NCBI GenBank assembly: GCA_017439345.1 | Contig: JAFSJJ010000033.1 | Coordinates: 1 to 55,377 of the forward strand | Length of the DNA stretch: 55,377 nucleotides | Direction: 5' to 3' | From: Synergistaceae bacterium | GTDB lineage: Bacteria > Synergistota > Synergistia > Synergistales > Aminobacteriaceae | In this document: in pieces, positions 35,820-44,804 of the stretch | How the letters are laid out: each line of letters starts with the position of its first letter | How positions within the stretch are numbered: position 1 is the first letter of the stretch | Position numbers and translations under genes: made by a program | The notes under the pieces: model-generated | Seen by the model: the letters and a program-made list of their open reading frames with translations, nothing else | Databases searched by the model: none | Told to the model about the DNA's origin: nothing

Positions 35820-38525
35820 ATGAACACTGACTCAAAGATTGCAAATATAACTGAGAAAAGCAATACTCAAATATTCTGGCTGGGATTATTACGGGACGTT
35901 CTGGGACTCGAGCAGCCTGAAAATTATATCGAGTTCGAAAAGAGAGTCGAGCTTCACCACATGAGTTTCATTGACGCCTATATCCCATCAACTGGAATCA
36001 TAATCGAACAGAAGAGCAGCGATGTAAATCTTGATACGCCTATAAAGCAGTCGGACGGAAGCACCCTCACACCGTATGAGCAGGCATTGAGATATTATTA
36101 CTACCTGCCGTACTCTCAGAGGGGACGCTATATCATAACCTGCAACTTTCACGAGATAAGAATTTACGACACAGAGACTCCGAAAGCTCAACCAAGAATA
36201 ATTTTATGTGAGAACATCGAACGCGAGAAAGATAACCTTGCATTTATCGTAAAACCTGAGCGCAATATCTCTCATGAAGTCGAACTGTCAATCAAAGCAG
36301 GCGAACTCGTCAAGAAGCTCTATGACTCTCTATTAGAACGCTATATCAATCCCAAAGACAAAGACTCGTTGCGGAGTCTCAATATATTCTGCGTCCGTGT
36401 AGTGTTCTTGTTATATGCAGAGGACTCCGGACTCTTCGCTAAATCACAGTTTCACGACTACTTGAAATCAAGAGAGAATACAGCACGCGACTCACTCAAG
36501 AAATTATTTGCTGTCCTTAACCAATGGCCTAACGAGCGCGACCCGTATTTAGAGGCAGACTTGAAGGCTTTCCCATGCGTCAATGGCGGATTATTCGAGG
36601 CTGACGATATCGAACTCCCACAGTTAGACGGCGAACCCCTGCGAATCATTCTCGACGAAATGAGCGAAGGATTCAACTGGTCAGGAATATCACCCGCTAT
36701 ATTCGGCGCAGTCTTTGAGTCGACTCTGAACCCTGAGACCAGACACTCCGGCGGAATGCACTACACTTCACTTGAGAACATTCACAAGGTCATTGATACC
36801 CTCTTTCTTGACGACCTTCACAAAGAGTTCAACGCTTGCGACACTCCTGCGAAATTGAGGAAGCTCCAGAAAAAATTAGCGTCCCTGAAGTTCTTTGACC
36901 CTGCCTGCGGTTCCGGGAATTTCTTAACAGAGTCTTATTTGTCATTGAGACGGCTTGAGAATAAAATTTTGTCGAAGCTCTTTAGTCAGATTTCATTCTC
37001 AGAGTCAGAGTCAGACTCTCCGATTCAAGTTTCTATATCGCAATTCTACGGCATAGAAATTAACGACTTCGCTGTCAACGTCGCACGAACTGCCCTATGG
37101 ATTGCAGAGTCCCAAATGTGGATAGAGACAAGGAAAATTATTCAATTCTACGGTGAACGCCTGCCCCTCAAAGAATACGAGCAGATTATAGAGGGCAACG
37201 CATTAACCCTCGACTGGCAAACGATAATCAAGCCTCAAGATAATTTATACATCATAAGCAACCCCCCGTTTCTTGGCTACTCGATTCAGAATAAGACTCA
37301 GAAGCAGGAAATAATGAATCTCTTCAGTGAAAGCAAGACTTCAGGCAAGATTGATTACGTATCAGGTTGGTACTACAAAGCGTGCGAGTTCATGAAGGGC
37401 TCAAGGGTCAAAGCTGCATTTGTCTCTACGAATTCAATTACTCAGGGCGAACAAGTATCTTACGTGTTCAAGACTCTGAGTCAGAAATTCGGCATTGAGA
37501 TAGATTTTGCTCATCAAAATTTTGTCTGGGACAACGAGGCAGCGGACAAGGCACACGTTCATGTTGTGATTATAGGCTTCAGCACGAGTCATGACTTCGG
37601 TAAAAAGAGACTCTATACTCATGAAGATGTAAAGTTCGTTGATAACATAAATTTTTATCTTGTTCCCGGTCCGAATGAAGACATTGCAGAATCCGTTAAT
37701 AAACCGTTGAGTAAGAATATTCCGCCCATGCTTCTGGGAAATCTGCCGCGTGACGGAGGATTCTTATCACTCGACCAGGAAGAATGCAAGGTACTTCTCA
37801 AACGCGAACCTAAAGCAAAAAAGTTTATCAGGCGTTATATCGGTGCAGATGAATTCATAGGCAACAAATTACGTTATGTCCTCTGGCTCGTTGATGCAAC
37901 ACCTCAAGAATTATATGACATGCCGAGAGTAAAGAAGCTCATAGCGTCAGTAAGGAATTTCAGACTCAACAGCACCCGTGAAGAGACTCAAAAAGCTGCG
38001 GATACTTCATGGCTGTTTGCAGAGATTCGGCAGCCCTCAGGAAATTATATAGCTGTCCCCCTTACGTCTTCAGAGAATAGAATGTATATTCCGATTGGGT
38101 TTATGTCCCCTGACATCATAGCGAGCAATGCAATTAGTATTATCCCGAACGCGACTCTATATCATTTCGGAGTCTTAACTTCCTGCGTTCATATGGCATG
38201 GATGAGAAGAGTCTGCGGTCGTCTCAAGAGTGATTACAGATATTCAGGGACTCTTGTATATAACACGTTCGCCTGGCCAAGTCCGACAAAGAGTCAGCGC
38301 GCAAAGATTGAGTCAACGGCGCAAATGATTCTTGACGCAAGAAATTTGTACCCTAATAGTTCGTTCGCAGCGTTATATAACGATTTGCTCATGCCCTCGG
38401 AACTCAAGAAGGCTCACAGACTCAATGATGAAGCAGTGTGCGAATCTTACGGCTGGGATAAGGATATTAGCGAAGACGAAATAACGGCGCGTTTGTTCAG
38501 GCTGTATCATCAGCTCACGGAGTAA
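35820..38525 (+). CDS. MmeI-like single-chain restriction-modification enzyme
   Basis: 901 residues, the length of type IIL/IIG enzymes. The N-terminal nuclease region has FIDAYIPSTGIIIEQKSS (about 50-67): an Asp, then ten residues, then E-x-K; MmeI itself has nine between. A helical spacer follows (about 160-330). The gamma-type m6A methyltransferase core has FFDPACGSGNFLTES (motif I, about 358-372), QFYGIEINDFAVNVAR and SNPPFLGYS (motif IV NPPF). The C-terminal target-recognition part includes MYIPIGF, YHFGVLTS and SDYRYSGTLVYNTFAWP. It should methylate one strand and cut at a distance. Starts 4 bp after the ABC ATPase with no clear ribosome-binding site. Confidence 0.92.
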   Translation: MNTDSKIANITEKSNTQIFWLGLLRDVLGLEQPENYIEFEKRVELHHMSFIDAYIPSTGIIIEQKSSDVNLDTPIKQSDGSTLTPYEQALRYYYYLPYSQRGRYIITCNFHEIRIYDTETPKAQPRIILCENIEREKDNLAFIVKPERNISHEVELSIKAGELVKKLYDSLLERYINPKDKDSLRSLNIFCVRVVFLLYAEDSGLFAKSQFHDYLKSRENTARDSLKKLFAVLNQWPNERDPYLEADLKAFPCVNGGLFEADDIELPQLDGEPLRIILDEMSEGFNWSGISPAIFGAVFESTLNPETRHSGGMHYTSLENIHKVIDTLFLDDLHKEFNACDTPAKLRKLQKKLASLKFFDPACGSGNFLTESYLSLRRLENKILSKLFSQISFSESESDSPIQVSISQFYGIEINDFAVNVARTALWIAESQMWIETRKIIQFYGERLPLKEYEQIIEGNALTLDWQTIIKPQDNLYIISNPPFLGYSIQNKTQKQEIMNLFSESKTSGKIDYVSGWYYKACEFMKGSRVKAAFVSTNSITQGEQVSYVFKTLSQKFGIEIDFAHQNFVWDNEAADKAHVHVVIIGFSTSHDFGKKRLYTHEDVKFVDNINFYLVPGPNEDIAESVNKPLSKNIPPMLLGNLPRDGGFLSLDQEECKVLLKREPKAKKFIRRYIGADEFIGNKLRYVLWLVDATPQELYDMPRVKKLIASVRNFRLNSTREETQKAADTSWLFAEIRQPSGNYIAVPLTSSENRMYIPIGFMSPDIIASNAISIIPNATLYHFGVLTSCVHMAWMRRVCGRLKSDYRYSGTLVYNTFAWPSPTKSQRAKIESTAQMILDARNLYPNSSFAALYNDLLMPSELKKAHRLNDEAVCESYGWDKDISEDEITARLFRLYHQLTE

Positions 38526-38539
38526 CTTGCAAAAAAATT

Positions 38540-38581
38540 CTCCCTCTATAGTTCAGTTCATGACTCTAGGGGGAGCTTTAT
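38540..38581. terminator. Bidirectional terminator between the RM enzyme and oadB
   Basis: CTCCCTCTA (38540-38548) pairs with TAGGGGGAG (38567-38575). CTTTATTAT follows on the plus strand; AATTTTTTT follows on the minus strand, where it ends the oadB transcript. Confidence 0.85.
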
Positions 38582-38609
38582 TATATATTCAGACTGTATT
38601 AATTTATTC

Positions 38610-39782
38610 TTACTGCGATAAAAGCGTTAACATGACTCCTGCTGCAACTGCTGTGCCGATGACTCCTGCGACGTTCGGGCCCATTGCGTGCATTAATAAG
38701 AAGTGTCCGGGATATTCTTTCTGGACGCACCTTTGAACTACACGAGCCGCCATAGGTACTGCCGAGACTCCAGCTGCTCCGATCATGGGGTTAATCTTGC
38801 CTCCTGATAAGTGCTTCATTATCTGGCCGAATAAGAGCCCTCCGAATGTCGAGAACGCAAACGCTACGAGTCCGAGTGCTATTATTGCGAGCGTCTGAAG
38901 TGTCAGGAATTTATCGGCTTCCATCGTTGAACCTACTGACAAAGCTAAGAATATCGTAACTATATTCATTAACTCGTTCTGAGCAGTGAGGCTTAATCTT
39001 TCAGTAACTCCGCACTCCTTGAGAAGATTTCCGAACATCAGAGTCCCTACGAGAGGCACGCACGCAGGAAGTATTAAACCTGATACGACGGTGCATATAA
39101 TCGGGAATAAAATTTTCTCGCGCTTGGTAACCGGTCTTAACTGTCCCATAACGATTCCCCTGTCCTTCTTGCTGGTCATTGCATAAATAACAGGAGGCTG
39201 AATCATAGGCACTAATGACATGTAGCTGTACGCGGCGACTGCAACAGCTCCGAGAATTTGTTTTTGACCTAACATGACCGTTAAATAAATGCTCGTAGGC
39301 CCGTCAGCTCCTCCGATGATTGCGATACTTGCAGCTTCTTTGATGTTGAACGATACAAGACCGTTTGTCAAAGCTCCGACCCAGTTAGCTCCGATGAATG
39401 CAACGAAGACTCCGAACTGTGCAGCAGCTCCAAGCAAGAACGTAATGGGATTAGCTATCAGGGGTGCGAAGTCCGTCATTGCTCCGATGCCTAAGAATAT
39501 TAATATCGGGTAAATCTCGAACTCAGCTCCGTAATAAAGTGAACGTAAGAAGCCTATTGTGTGGGTCTCAGGGTTGAAGCCGTCCGTTATACCTGATAAA
39601 GGCAGGTTAACGAGTAAGCAGCCAAACGCTATGGGAACGAGTAATAACGGTTCGAAGCCCTTGCCTATAGCGAGATATAACAGGACGAACGAGACAATAA
39701 TCATGATGATATTTCCCTGCGTAAGACCCATGAAGCCTGATTGAGCAAGCAAATCTTTTAACGCTGTTAAATACATCTCCAT
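38610..39782 (-). CDS. Na+-translocating decarboxylase beta subunit (OadB/GcdB/MmdB type)
   Basis: 390 residues from the ATG at 39782; a TTG at 39794 sits too close to the GAAAGGA site. Membrane carboxybiotin decarboxylase that pumps Na+ outward. Family signatures: PLIANPITFLLGAAAQFGVFVAF, EAASIAIIGGADGPTSIYLT (the conserved Asp involved in Na+ and carboxybiotin), and GKINPMIGAAGVSAVPMAARV. No alpha, gamma or biotin-carrier gene is adjacent, so which decarboxylase it serves is open. Confidence 0.94.
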   Translation of the reverse strand: MEMYLTALKDLLAQSGFMGLTQGNIIMIIVSFVLLYLAIGKGFEPLLLVPIAFGCLLVNLPLSGITDGFNPETHTIGFLRSLYYGAEFEIYPILIFLGIGAMTDFAPLIANPITFLLGAAAQFGVFVAFIGANWVGALTNGLVSFNIKEAASIAIIGGADGPTSIYLTVMLGQKQILGAVAVAAYSYMSLVPMIQPPVIYAMTSKKDRGIVMGQLRPVTKREKILFPIICTVVSGLILPACVPLVGTLMFGNLLKECGVTERLSLTAQNELMNIVTIFLALSVGSTMEADKFLTLQTLAIIALGLVAFAFSTFGGLLFGQIMKHLSGGKINPMIGAAGVSAVPMAARVVQRCVQKEYPGHFLLMHAMGPNVAGVIGTAVAAGVMLTLLSQ

Positions 39783-39861
39783 ATTGTGAATCAAATCCTT
39801 TCGAGAAAAATTTTTGTGTGAATAACGTTGCTGTAATTTATCACAGATTCAATCAGCACGC

Positions 39862-39901
39862 AAAAAAATTTACCCCCCTGAATTTATGAAACTCAAAGAG
39901 G
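39862..39901 (-). terminator. Terminator of the antiporter gene
   Basis: On the minus strand CCTCTTTGA pairs with TCAGGGGGG (three GU pairs), followed by TAAATTTTTTT. It separates the antiporter from oadB. Confidence 0.75.
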
Positions 39902-39938
39902 CACTTTATATTTTTATAGTCATTATGATGTCAGCTCG

Positions 39939-41363
39939 TTAATAATTCGTGTTGTTAGATCTGAAGTGCTGAATAATCGGGTGCATTCGTCCGGGTCTTG
40001 AGGTGTTCACTGTCTGAGTCGCTATTGCCGGTTCATGTCTGGGAAGCTCGTTTTGAATCTCCCTGATTCTCTCGATTAACAGATTCACGATTAATTTATC
40101 TTCATCTTGAGGCTTGATAACTTTCTCATCAAGTGAGTCCCTATCATAAGAATGTGAGAGAGCTAACGACAACTTAGCACACGCCGGGCCTATGAGTTCG
40201 TAAAGAACGCTCGAAGCAAGTATAACAGTTCGTAACATGCTGCCCATGTCTCCGCCCAGAGTACGCGCTCCCAATTCAGCGAGACCGATTGCGACCCCTG
40301 CCTGAGGTATCAATGCGAGTCCAAGATAATTGCGAACAAGTTTATTCTTTCCTGTAATCATGCAGCCCGTGAAAGCTCCTGTGTATTTGCCTGCGATTCT
40401 GACAAGAAAATATGTTACTCCCAAAGTTAATAATATTCCGTTGCCGTTAGTTAATGCTCCGAGATCGAAACACACACCAGACCTCACAAAGAATAATAAC
40501 AGGAACGGCGGCGAGAAATAATTTAGCTGCTTGAATAATTTGTCATCGTCAGTGATATTAATATAAACCGTAGACATGAACATACAGCCGAGAAGGGGCG
40601 AGACTTCGAGAATCTCACAGACTCCGCAGAAACCGAATAACACAGCAACAGATATAATTAACCTGTTGTCAGTAGATCTCTTCTCAGGAAGCAAAATCTT
40701 TAGCAATACTCCCAACGACGCGCCTATGATCACACATGCAAGATTGATTAACACAGGCTTGATTACGTTGCTTAACTCGAAGCCCTTTTGCGACTCAGAA
40801 GAAGCCAATGCGATAGAAATAGCTATACTGTAAGCGATGAGTCCTACAACGTCATCAAGTGCAACGACCTGAAGCAGAGTATTCACAAAATCACCGTGCG
40901 CCCCTGTCTGCCTAATCGTCATCATAGTAGAAGCAGGAGCAGTCGCCGAAGCAAGAGCAGCTAAGACTACAGAGAACGCAAGATTCATATTAAGCACGTA
41001 ATAAGCTGCGATAAACACGAACACTGACGCAACACACGCCTCAAGTATAGTAATTATTAAGACTTTGGAACCGCTGCCCTTCAATGCGTTCAACCTGAAG
41101 AACTGCCCCGTACTGAAGGCAATAAAAGCCAGTGCGACATCAGGAAGGAAACCCGTATATTCAGTTACGATCTTAGGCACGAGATTTAAGCAATACGGAC
41201 CGATTAATATTCCCGTTATTATATAAGCCGTAACGTTCGGAAGTTTTAAGAGCCTCGTTATCCTGGTGAGTGCAAATCCGCACAAGAGCATTATTGCAAC
41301 GGTGATGATCCCCACGCTGGCCGATGAACCCGAGTGAAGATATTCTACGAACTGAGCAAACAA
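39939..41363 (-). CDS. CPA2-type cation/proton antiporter
   Basis: 474 residues, about 12 membrane helices and a hydrophilic tail of about 75 residues. NhaA/CPA-fold marks: LPNVTAYIITGILIGPY (about 41-57), ALAFIAFSTGQFF, and VVALDDVVGLI with the paired aspartates that bind the ion (about 167-177). The start is TTG, with AGGAGAGGAG five bases upstream. The leader holds a minus-strand terminator hairpin at 41405-41458. With OadB next door, a role in the Na+ cycle is plausible but not shown. Confidence 0.9.
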   Translation of the reverse strand: MFAQFVEYLHSGSSASVGIITVAIMLLCGFALTRITRLLKLPNVTAYIITGILIGPYCLNLVPKIVTEYTGFLPDVALAFIAFSTGQFFRLNALKGSGSKVLIITILEACVASVFVFIAAYYVLNMNLAFSVVLAALASATAPASTMMTIRQTGAHGDFVNTLLQVVALDDVVGLIAYSIAISIALASSESQKGFELSNVIKPVLINLACVIIGASLGVLLKILLPEKRSTDNRLIISVAVLFGFCGVCEILEVSPLLGCMFMSTVYINITDDDKLFKQLNYFSPPFLLLFFVRSGVCFDLGALTNGNGILLTLGVTYFLVRIAGKYTGAFTGCMITGKNKLVRNYLGLALIPQAGVAIGLAELGARTLGGDMGSMLRTVILASSVLYELIGPACAKLSLALSHSYDRDSLDEKVIKPQDEDKLIVNLLIERIREIQNELPRHEPAIATQTVNTSRPGRMHPIIQHFRSNNTNY

Positions 41364-41404
41364 TTTACTCCTCTCCTTTCTCTTCTTGTTTGCTTTATTA
41401 ATTA

Positions 41405-41458
41405 TCCCGTAAAAAACAAAATTTACCCCCTCAGTCTGACGCAGATTAAAGGGGTAAA
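41405..41458 (-). terminator. Terminator-like hairpin in the leader of the antiporter gene
   Basis: On the minus strand TTTACCCC (41451-41458) pairs with GGGGTAAA (41422-41429), with inner TCTG/CAGA pairing, and TTTTGTTTTTT follows. No minus-strand gene lies just upstream, so it would stop transcription about 40 bp before the antiporter start. Confidence 0.7.
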
Positions 41459-41552
41459 GTATTTAATAAATATTCTATCTTTTTTTCGTGCGTTTGCATT
41501 AGGCTTATTACGTACTTTGATGACATTACGAAAAATTTTTACGAGAGAAATA

Positions 41553-41580
41553 TTGACAGCAAAAAATTTCAGGCTATAAT
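41553..41580 (+). promoter_or_regulatory. Strong sigma70 promoter of the candidate ncRNA
   Basis: TTGACA (41553-41558), 16-bp spacer, TATAAT (41575-41580): both hexamers are perfect. The start would be near 41587. No protein-coding frame begins downstream before 41841. Confidence 0.8.
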
Positions 41581-41586
41581 GTTTGA

Positions 41587-41798
41587 CGTAACGAACAAAT
41601 ACGAAATATAAATCAATCAATCAGAGCTTTACACCTGCAAGAAGGCTTATGATGTGAAATGAACACATAAATCATGACATTGATGAACCCTCGTTCTTGT
41701 TCGATCGTTTTATTTTTATAAGTAAGTTTTACCCCCCTCAAAAAAGTAAAAAAGGAGAGTTCCGGATTAAACAAGAATGAGACGGCCTCTCTTTTTTT
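41587..41798 (+). ncRNA. Candidate structured small RNA, rod-like
   Basis: From the predicted start the RNA can fold into a rod. 41592-41604 pairs with 41691-41703 (11 of 13 pairs, one 2x2 internal loop). Inside that, 41613-41623 pairs with 41675-41686 with small bulges. A bulged hairpin around 41648-41670 caps it. A terminator hairpin with a seven-T tail ends at 41798; the mature 3' end could be near 41710. The 5'-to-3' closing stem with internal bulges recalls 6S RNA, but the rod is shorter and I cannot assign a family. No ribosome-binding site or good frame was seen. Confidence 0.55.
41748..41798 (+). terminator. Terminator after the candidate ncRNA
   Basis: AAAAAGGAGAG pairs with CTCTCTTTTTT (one GU pair), with CCG/CGG pairing inside, then TTTTTTT at 41792-41798. 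It lies just before the glycosyltransferase promoter. Confidence 0.75.
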
Positions 41799-41804
41799 AT
41801 GCGC

Positions 41805-41810
41805 TATAAT
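41805..41810 (+). promoter_or_regulatory. -10 element for the glycosyltransferase pair
   Basis: TATAAT about 30 bp before the first glycosyltransferase start; the -35 position falls in the terminator and is not convincing. Confidence 0.4.
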
Positions 41811-41840
41811 AGCCCCTAAATTATCAAGGAGTATGAATTT

Positions 41841-42611
41841 ATGCAGATCGAGAAAATTTCGCTTTATGTAATAACGTTGAACGAAGAGAAGAGACTCGCA
41901 AGGACTCTTGAAGCTGCAAAAAGTCTTGTCGATGAGATTATAGTTGTTGACTCGGGAAGCACGGATAAGACTCAGGAAATAGCAGAGTCATTCGGGGCAA
42001 AGTTCATTTATCACAAATGGGAGTCAGTCGGCCATCAGGTCAAATTTGCTGAAGAACAATGCGCTTATAGATGGGTCTTGAGGCTCGATGCTGATGAAGT
42101 TATATCACCTGAACTAGCGGACGAGATTAGGGCAATAAAACTTAATGCAGATAAAGACGGCTATATTTTGCGAATCGGTGAGGTTTTTCCGGGAATGCAG
42201 CACGCTAATAAATGGGTCAGGCACTATAAGCAAATCAGGCTCTATAATCGGGATTTCTGGACAATGAGCGGCACTCTTGGACACGATGACGTTATCAGAG
42301 TCAATAATAATGCGACTTTCGGGACATGCAAGAATTTCATAGATCACTACTCGTTTATTTCGATTAGCCAGATAATAGAGAAATATAATATAGAGTCATC
42401 AAGGCTTGCAGAACGATCAATAACTCAAAACAAAAATTATTCACCGTTCAGACTTGCAGGAGCAGCGACTCTTGAGTTCTTGAAGTTCTATTTACTGGGA
42501 AGATTCTTTTTACTGGGCTGGTGGGGATTCATTCACTGCGTTAATTTATCGTTCTTGAGATTCCTGAAATTTGCAAAATTCTATGAGTACTATCACAATG
42601 AGTATAAATAA
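41841..42611 (+). CDS. Family 2 glycosyltransferase, WaaE/KdtX-like
   Basis: 256 residues, GT-A fold. Seen: SLYVITLNEEKRLARTLEAAK (about 6-26), IIVVDSGSTDKTQEIAESFGA (nucleotide-binding), VLRLDADEVISPEL (DxD-like metal motif), and a C-terminal hydrophobic stretch FYLLGRFFLLGWWGFIHCVNLSFLRF. The layout matches LPS-core glucosyltransferases of the WaaE type, which supports a Gram-negative envelope. AAGGAG site upstream; it overlaps the next gene by 14 bp. Confidence 0.9.
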   Translation: MQIEKISLYVITLNEEKRLARTLEAAKSLVDEIIVVDSGSTDKTQEIAESFGAKFIYHKWESVGHQVKFAEEQCAYRWVLRLDADEVISPELADEIRAIKLNADKDGYILRIGEVFPGMQHANKWVRHYKQIRLYNRDFWTMSGTLGHDDVIRVNNNATFGTCKNFIDHYSFISISQIIEKYNIESSRLAERSITQNKNYSPFRLAGAATLEFLKFYLLGRFFLLGWWGFIHCVNLSFLRFLKFAKFYEYYHNEYK

Positions 42612-43596
42612 ATTAATCAGCGTAATAATTCCTGCGTACAATGCCGCTTCACGAATCAAATTCACCCTTGAGAGCATTATTAATCAGGACTACGAAAATA
42701 TAGAAATCATTCTTGTCAATGACTCTTCAAGTGATGACACTGCTTCAATTGCAAACAAAATACTTTCTGAGAGCAATAAAACTTTCAGGATAATTAACCA
42801 CGAATTTAACAAGGGAGTATGCGCTTCACGAAATACAGGGCTTGAGGTTTCACGGGGCGAATATATATGCTTTGTTGACGCTGATGATGTCTTAAAGCAA
42901 AATTTTATCTCGTGCTTGTATCAAACTATAACGCGCGATGACTGCGAGATTGCTTTTTGCGGTCTGGTCGACAGGTTCACGGACGGAACACCTGATAAAA
43001 ATTTTCATTCGTGCAGTGATGAGCCTTATATCGAGTCCGGCGGACACTTTATCATTAATAATTTTGTGCCTCCGTTCTTCTGCTGCATGTATAATTCATG
43101 TTTTCTGAGTAAATATAATTTGTTATTTCACAATGGCTGCATTTACGGTGAAGATATTGAATTTATCACCAAAGCACTTTGCACGGCTCAAAGAGTCTCA
43201 TTCACTCAGGAGCATTTATATATTTACGTTCACCATAACGAAATGGGTTCAGTTCGAGACAACGACACTAAAGCAAAGAAAATTTTGCGCTACGAACACA
43301 ACACTCAAGCTCAGGAACGGACGGCAGAATATTTGCTCAGGCATTCTCAATCTGAACAAGTAAAGACTCTTGCTGAAAAAATATTGATGCCTCAAGTCAT
43401 AATCAGGAAGTGTAATATATTCGCCTTGAATAATAATTATGACGGGTTCAAATCTTTTATTCATGACCCGAATAACAGAAAAGTTTTAATCAGCTCGCAA
43501 AGTCTCAGAGTCTTAATTCACAAGCCTGAAGTGTTCTTGAAAGCGTTTATGCTGCTTCACATTCCGGGTATATATTACAAGCTGAGAAATAAATAA
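42598..43596 (+). CDS. Family 2 glycosyltransferase
   Basis: 333 residues from the ATG at 42598; an ATG at 42583 in the same frame is possible. GT-A marks: ISVIIPAYNAASRIKFTLESI (start), IEIILVNDSSSDDTASIA, GVCASRNTGLEVSRGEYICFVDADDVL (the DADD metal motif, about 72-98) and IYGEDIEF. No membrane helix. Likely adds a sugar to a surface glycan with the overlapping upstream enzyme. Its stop lies at the 3' end of the opposing SRP RNA gene. Confidence 0.88.
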   Translation: MSINKLISVIIPAYNAASRIKFTLESIINQDYENIEIILVNDSSSDDTASIANKILSESNKTFRIINHEFNKGVCASRNTGLEVSRGEYICFVDADDVLKQNFISCLYQTITRDDCEIAFCGLVDRFTDGTPDKNFHSCSDEPYIESGGHFIINNFVPPFFCCMYNSCFLSKYNLLFHNGCIYGEDIEFITKALCTAQRVSFTQEHLYIYVHHNEMGSVRDNDTKAKKILRYEHNTQAQERTAEYLLRHSQSEQVKTLAEKILMPQVIIRKCNIFALNNNYDGFKSFIHDPNNRKVLISSQSLRVLIHKPEVFLKAFMLLHIPGIYYKLRNK

Positions 43597-43597
43597 T

Positions 43598-43693
43598 GCC
43601 CGGTATTCAATGGCACCCGAAGAATTCTGCTTAGTGCTGCTCCCTTCCAGGCCTGACACGATTCACAGGTCTCCGCCGCATTGAGCCGGACGC
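43598..43693 (-). ncRNA. ffs: Signal recognition particle RNA (small bacterial type)
   Basis: The minus strand holds the universally conserved SRP apical segment: GTGTCAGGCCTGGAAGG followed by GAGCAGCA. The two ends pair (CCGG with CCGG, CAATG with CATTG), giving a single 96-nt hairpin of the 4.5S type. A TATAAT at 43699-43704 sits 6 bases before the 5' end. Binds Ffh for membrane targeting of nascent proteins. Confidence 0.95.
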
Positions 43694-43698
43694 AAATA

Positions 43699-43704
43699 AT
43701 TATA
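43699..43704 (-). promoter_or_regulatory. -10 element of the SRP RNA gene
   Basis: TATAAT on the minus strand, spaced correctly from the 5' end of the SRP RNA; the -35 is weak and lies inside hemW. Confidence 0.65.
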
Positions 43705-43706
43705 CA

Positions 43707-44804
43707 CTATAAATCAATAATTTCTGACCAGATAGAATTGCCTAATCTCATTCCCCGTTTACTTAACGCGACTCGTTCAGGTGTGAAGATAAATAAATCT
43801 TCTGGAAGCCGGGAGATTACCTGCTCAACTTCCGGCAATAAATCCACGCGCTTAATTCCCCATTTAGTCCGGAGCTTTAATATTGCGAGTTCTATTGCTC
43901 TTTCATGAGGAGTCAATCTTTCACGTGTTAATAGTTCATCAGGAAAATTATTTTTTGCCAGATAAATATATTCGTCAAGACTCGAAGGATTCTTTATGCG
44001 TTCATGATTTATATAACTCACAGCAGAAGGCCCGAGTGCAATAACTTCATCGTGAGTCCAGTATGCAATATTATGCAGGCATTCTTTATGTTCAAGAGCA
44101 AAGTTTGAAATCTCGTACTGAATAAAATTCTTTCGCGGCAAATAATACTGTGCATATCTGTAAAATTTATAACCTGCTTCATTGAGTGCTTGATTGTCGT
44201 AATCGCGTGCTAATAAAGTCTCAGGTTCTAACGTCAATTGATAAGTAGAAACATGTTCGGCGGACTCTATAACTTTCTTGATAGAAGCTGCCCACGTCCT
44301 AAGAGTCTGCCCCGGTATCGCAAAGATTAAATCACAGCTCAGAGTCAAATTTGAGTCTCTCACCAGTTCCATAGCTTTTATTGCAAGTTTTGAGTCGTGA
44401 AGTCTGCCGAGAGTCTTAAGCTCAGAGTCATTCAGGCTCTGAACACCCAGACTTAACCGCGTGAAAAAGTTTGACTCAAGAAAACTCACAAGCTCAGGAG
44501 TTAAAGAATTAGGGTTTGCTTCCGTTGTAGCTTCCTGCAAATTATCGAGATTAAAATTTTTCGTGATGATATTAATTAACTTCTGCCACTGAGAAATATT
44601 TAATACACTGGGAGTCCCTCCGCCGACGTAAAGAGTCTTTAACGGGATTTTATTTTCACAATGATAGCGCGCTGCTTCAAGTTCGAGGGCTTCAAGCCAC
44701 GAGTCAATATAATCCTCACGGCCTGAAACACTGTAGAATGAGCAGTAAAAGCACTTACGCTCACAAAATGGAACGTGAATATATAAACTAGTTTTCGCTG
44801 CCAT
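43707..44804 (-). CDS. hemW: Radical-SAM heme chaperone HemW
   Basis: 365 residues. [20 protein letters not shown] (about 6-25) has the CxxxCxxC cluster site followed by the Phe that separates HemW-like proteins from true HemN oxidases. [14 protein letters not shown] and [19 protein letters not shown] are typical. HemW proteins bind heme and deliver it to cytochromes; HemN activity is usually absent. The ATG overlaps lepA by 17 bp, a common lepA-hemW order. Confidence 0.95.
   Translation of the reverse strand: MAAKTSLYIHVPFCERKCFYCSFYSVSGREDYIDSWLEALELEAARYHCENKIPLKTLYVGGGTPSVLNISQWQKLINIITKNFNLDNLQEATTEANPNSLTPELVSFLESNFFTRLSLGVQSLNDSELKTLGRLHDSKLAIKAMELVRDSNLTLSCDLIFAIPGQTLRTWAASIKKVIESAEHVSTYQLTLEPETLLARDYDNQALNEAGYKFYRYAQYYLPRKNFIQYEISNFALEHKECLHNIAYWTHDEVIALGPSAVSYINHERIKNPSSLDEYIYLAKNNFPDELLTRERLTPHERAIELAILKLRTKWGIKRVDLLPEVEQVISRLPEDLFIFTPERVALSKRGMRLGNSIWSEIIDL

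Noticed and set aside
39862-41759. TTTACCCCC-like words at about 39869, 41422 and 41727, considered as a dispersed repeat.
   Set aside because: Each is an arm of a terminator-like hairpin with a T-rich tail on the minus strand, which explains the shared bases.
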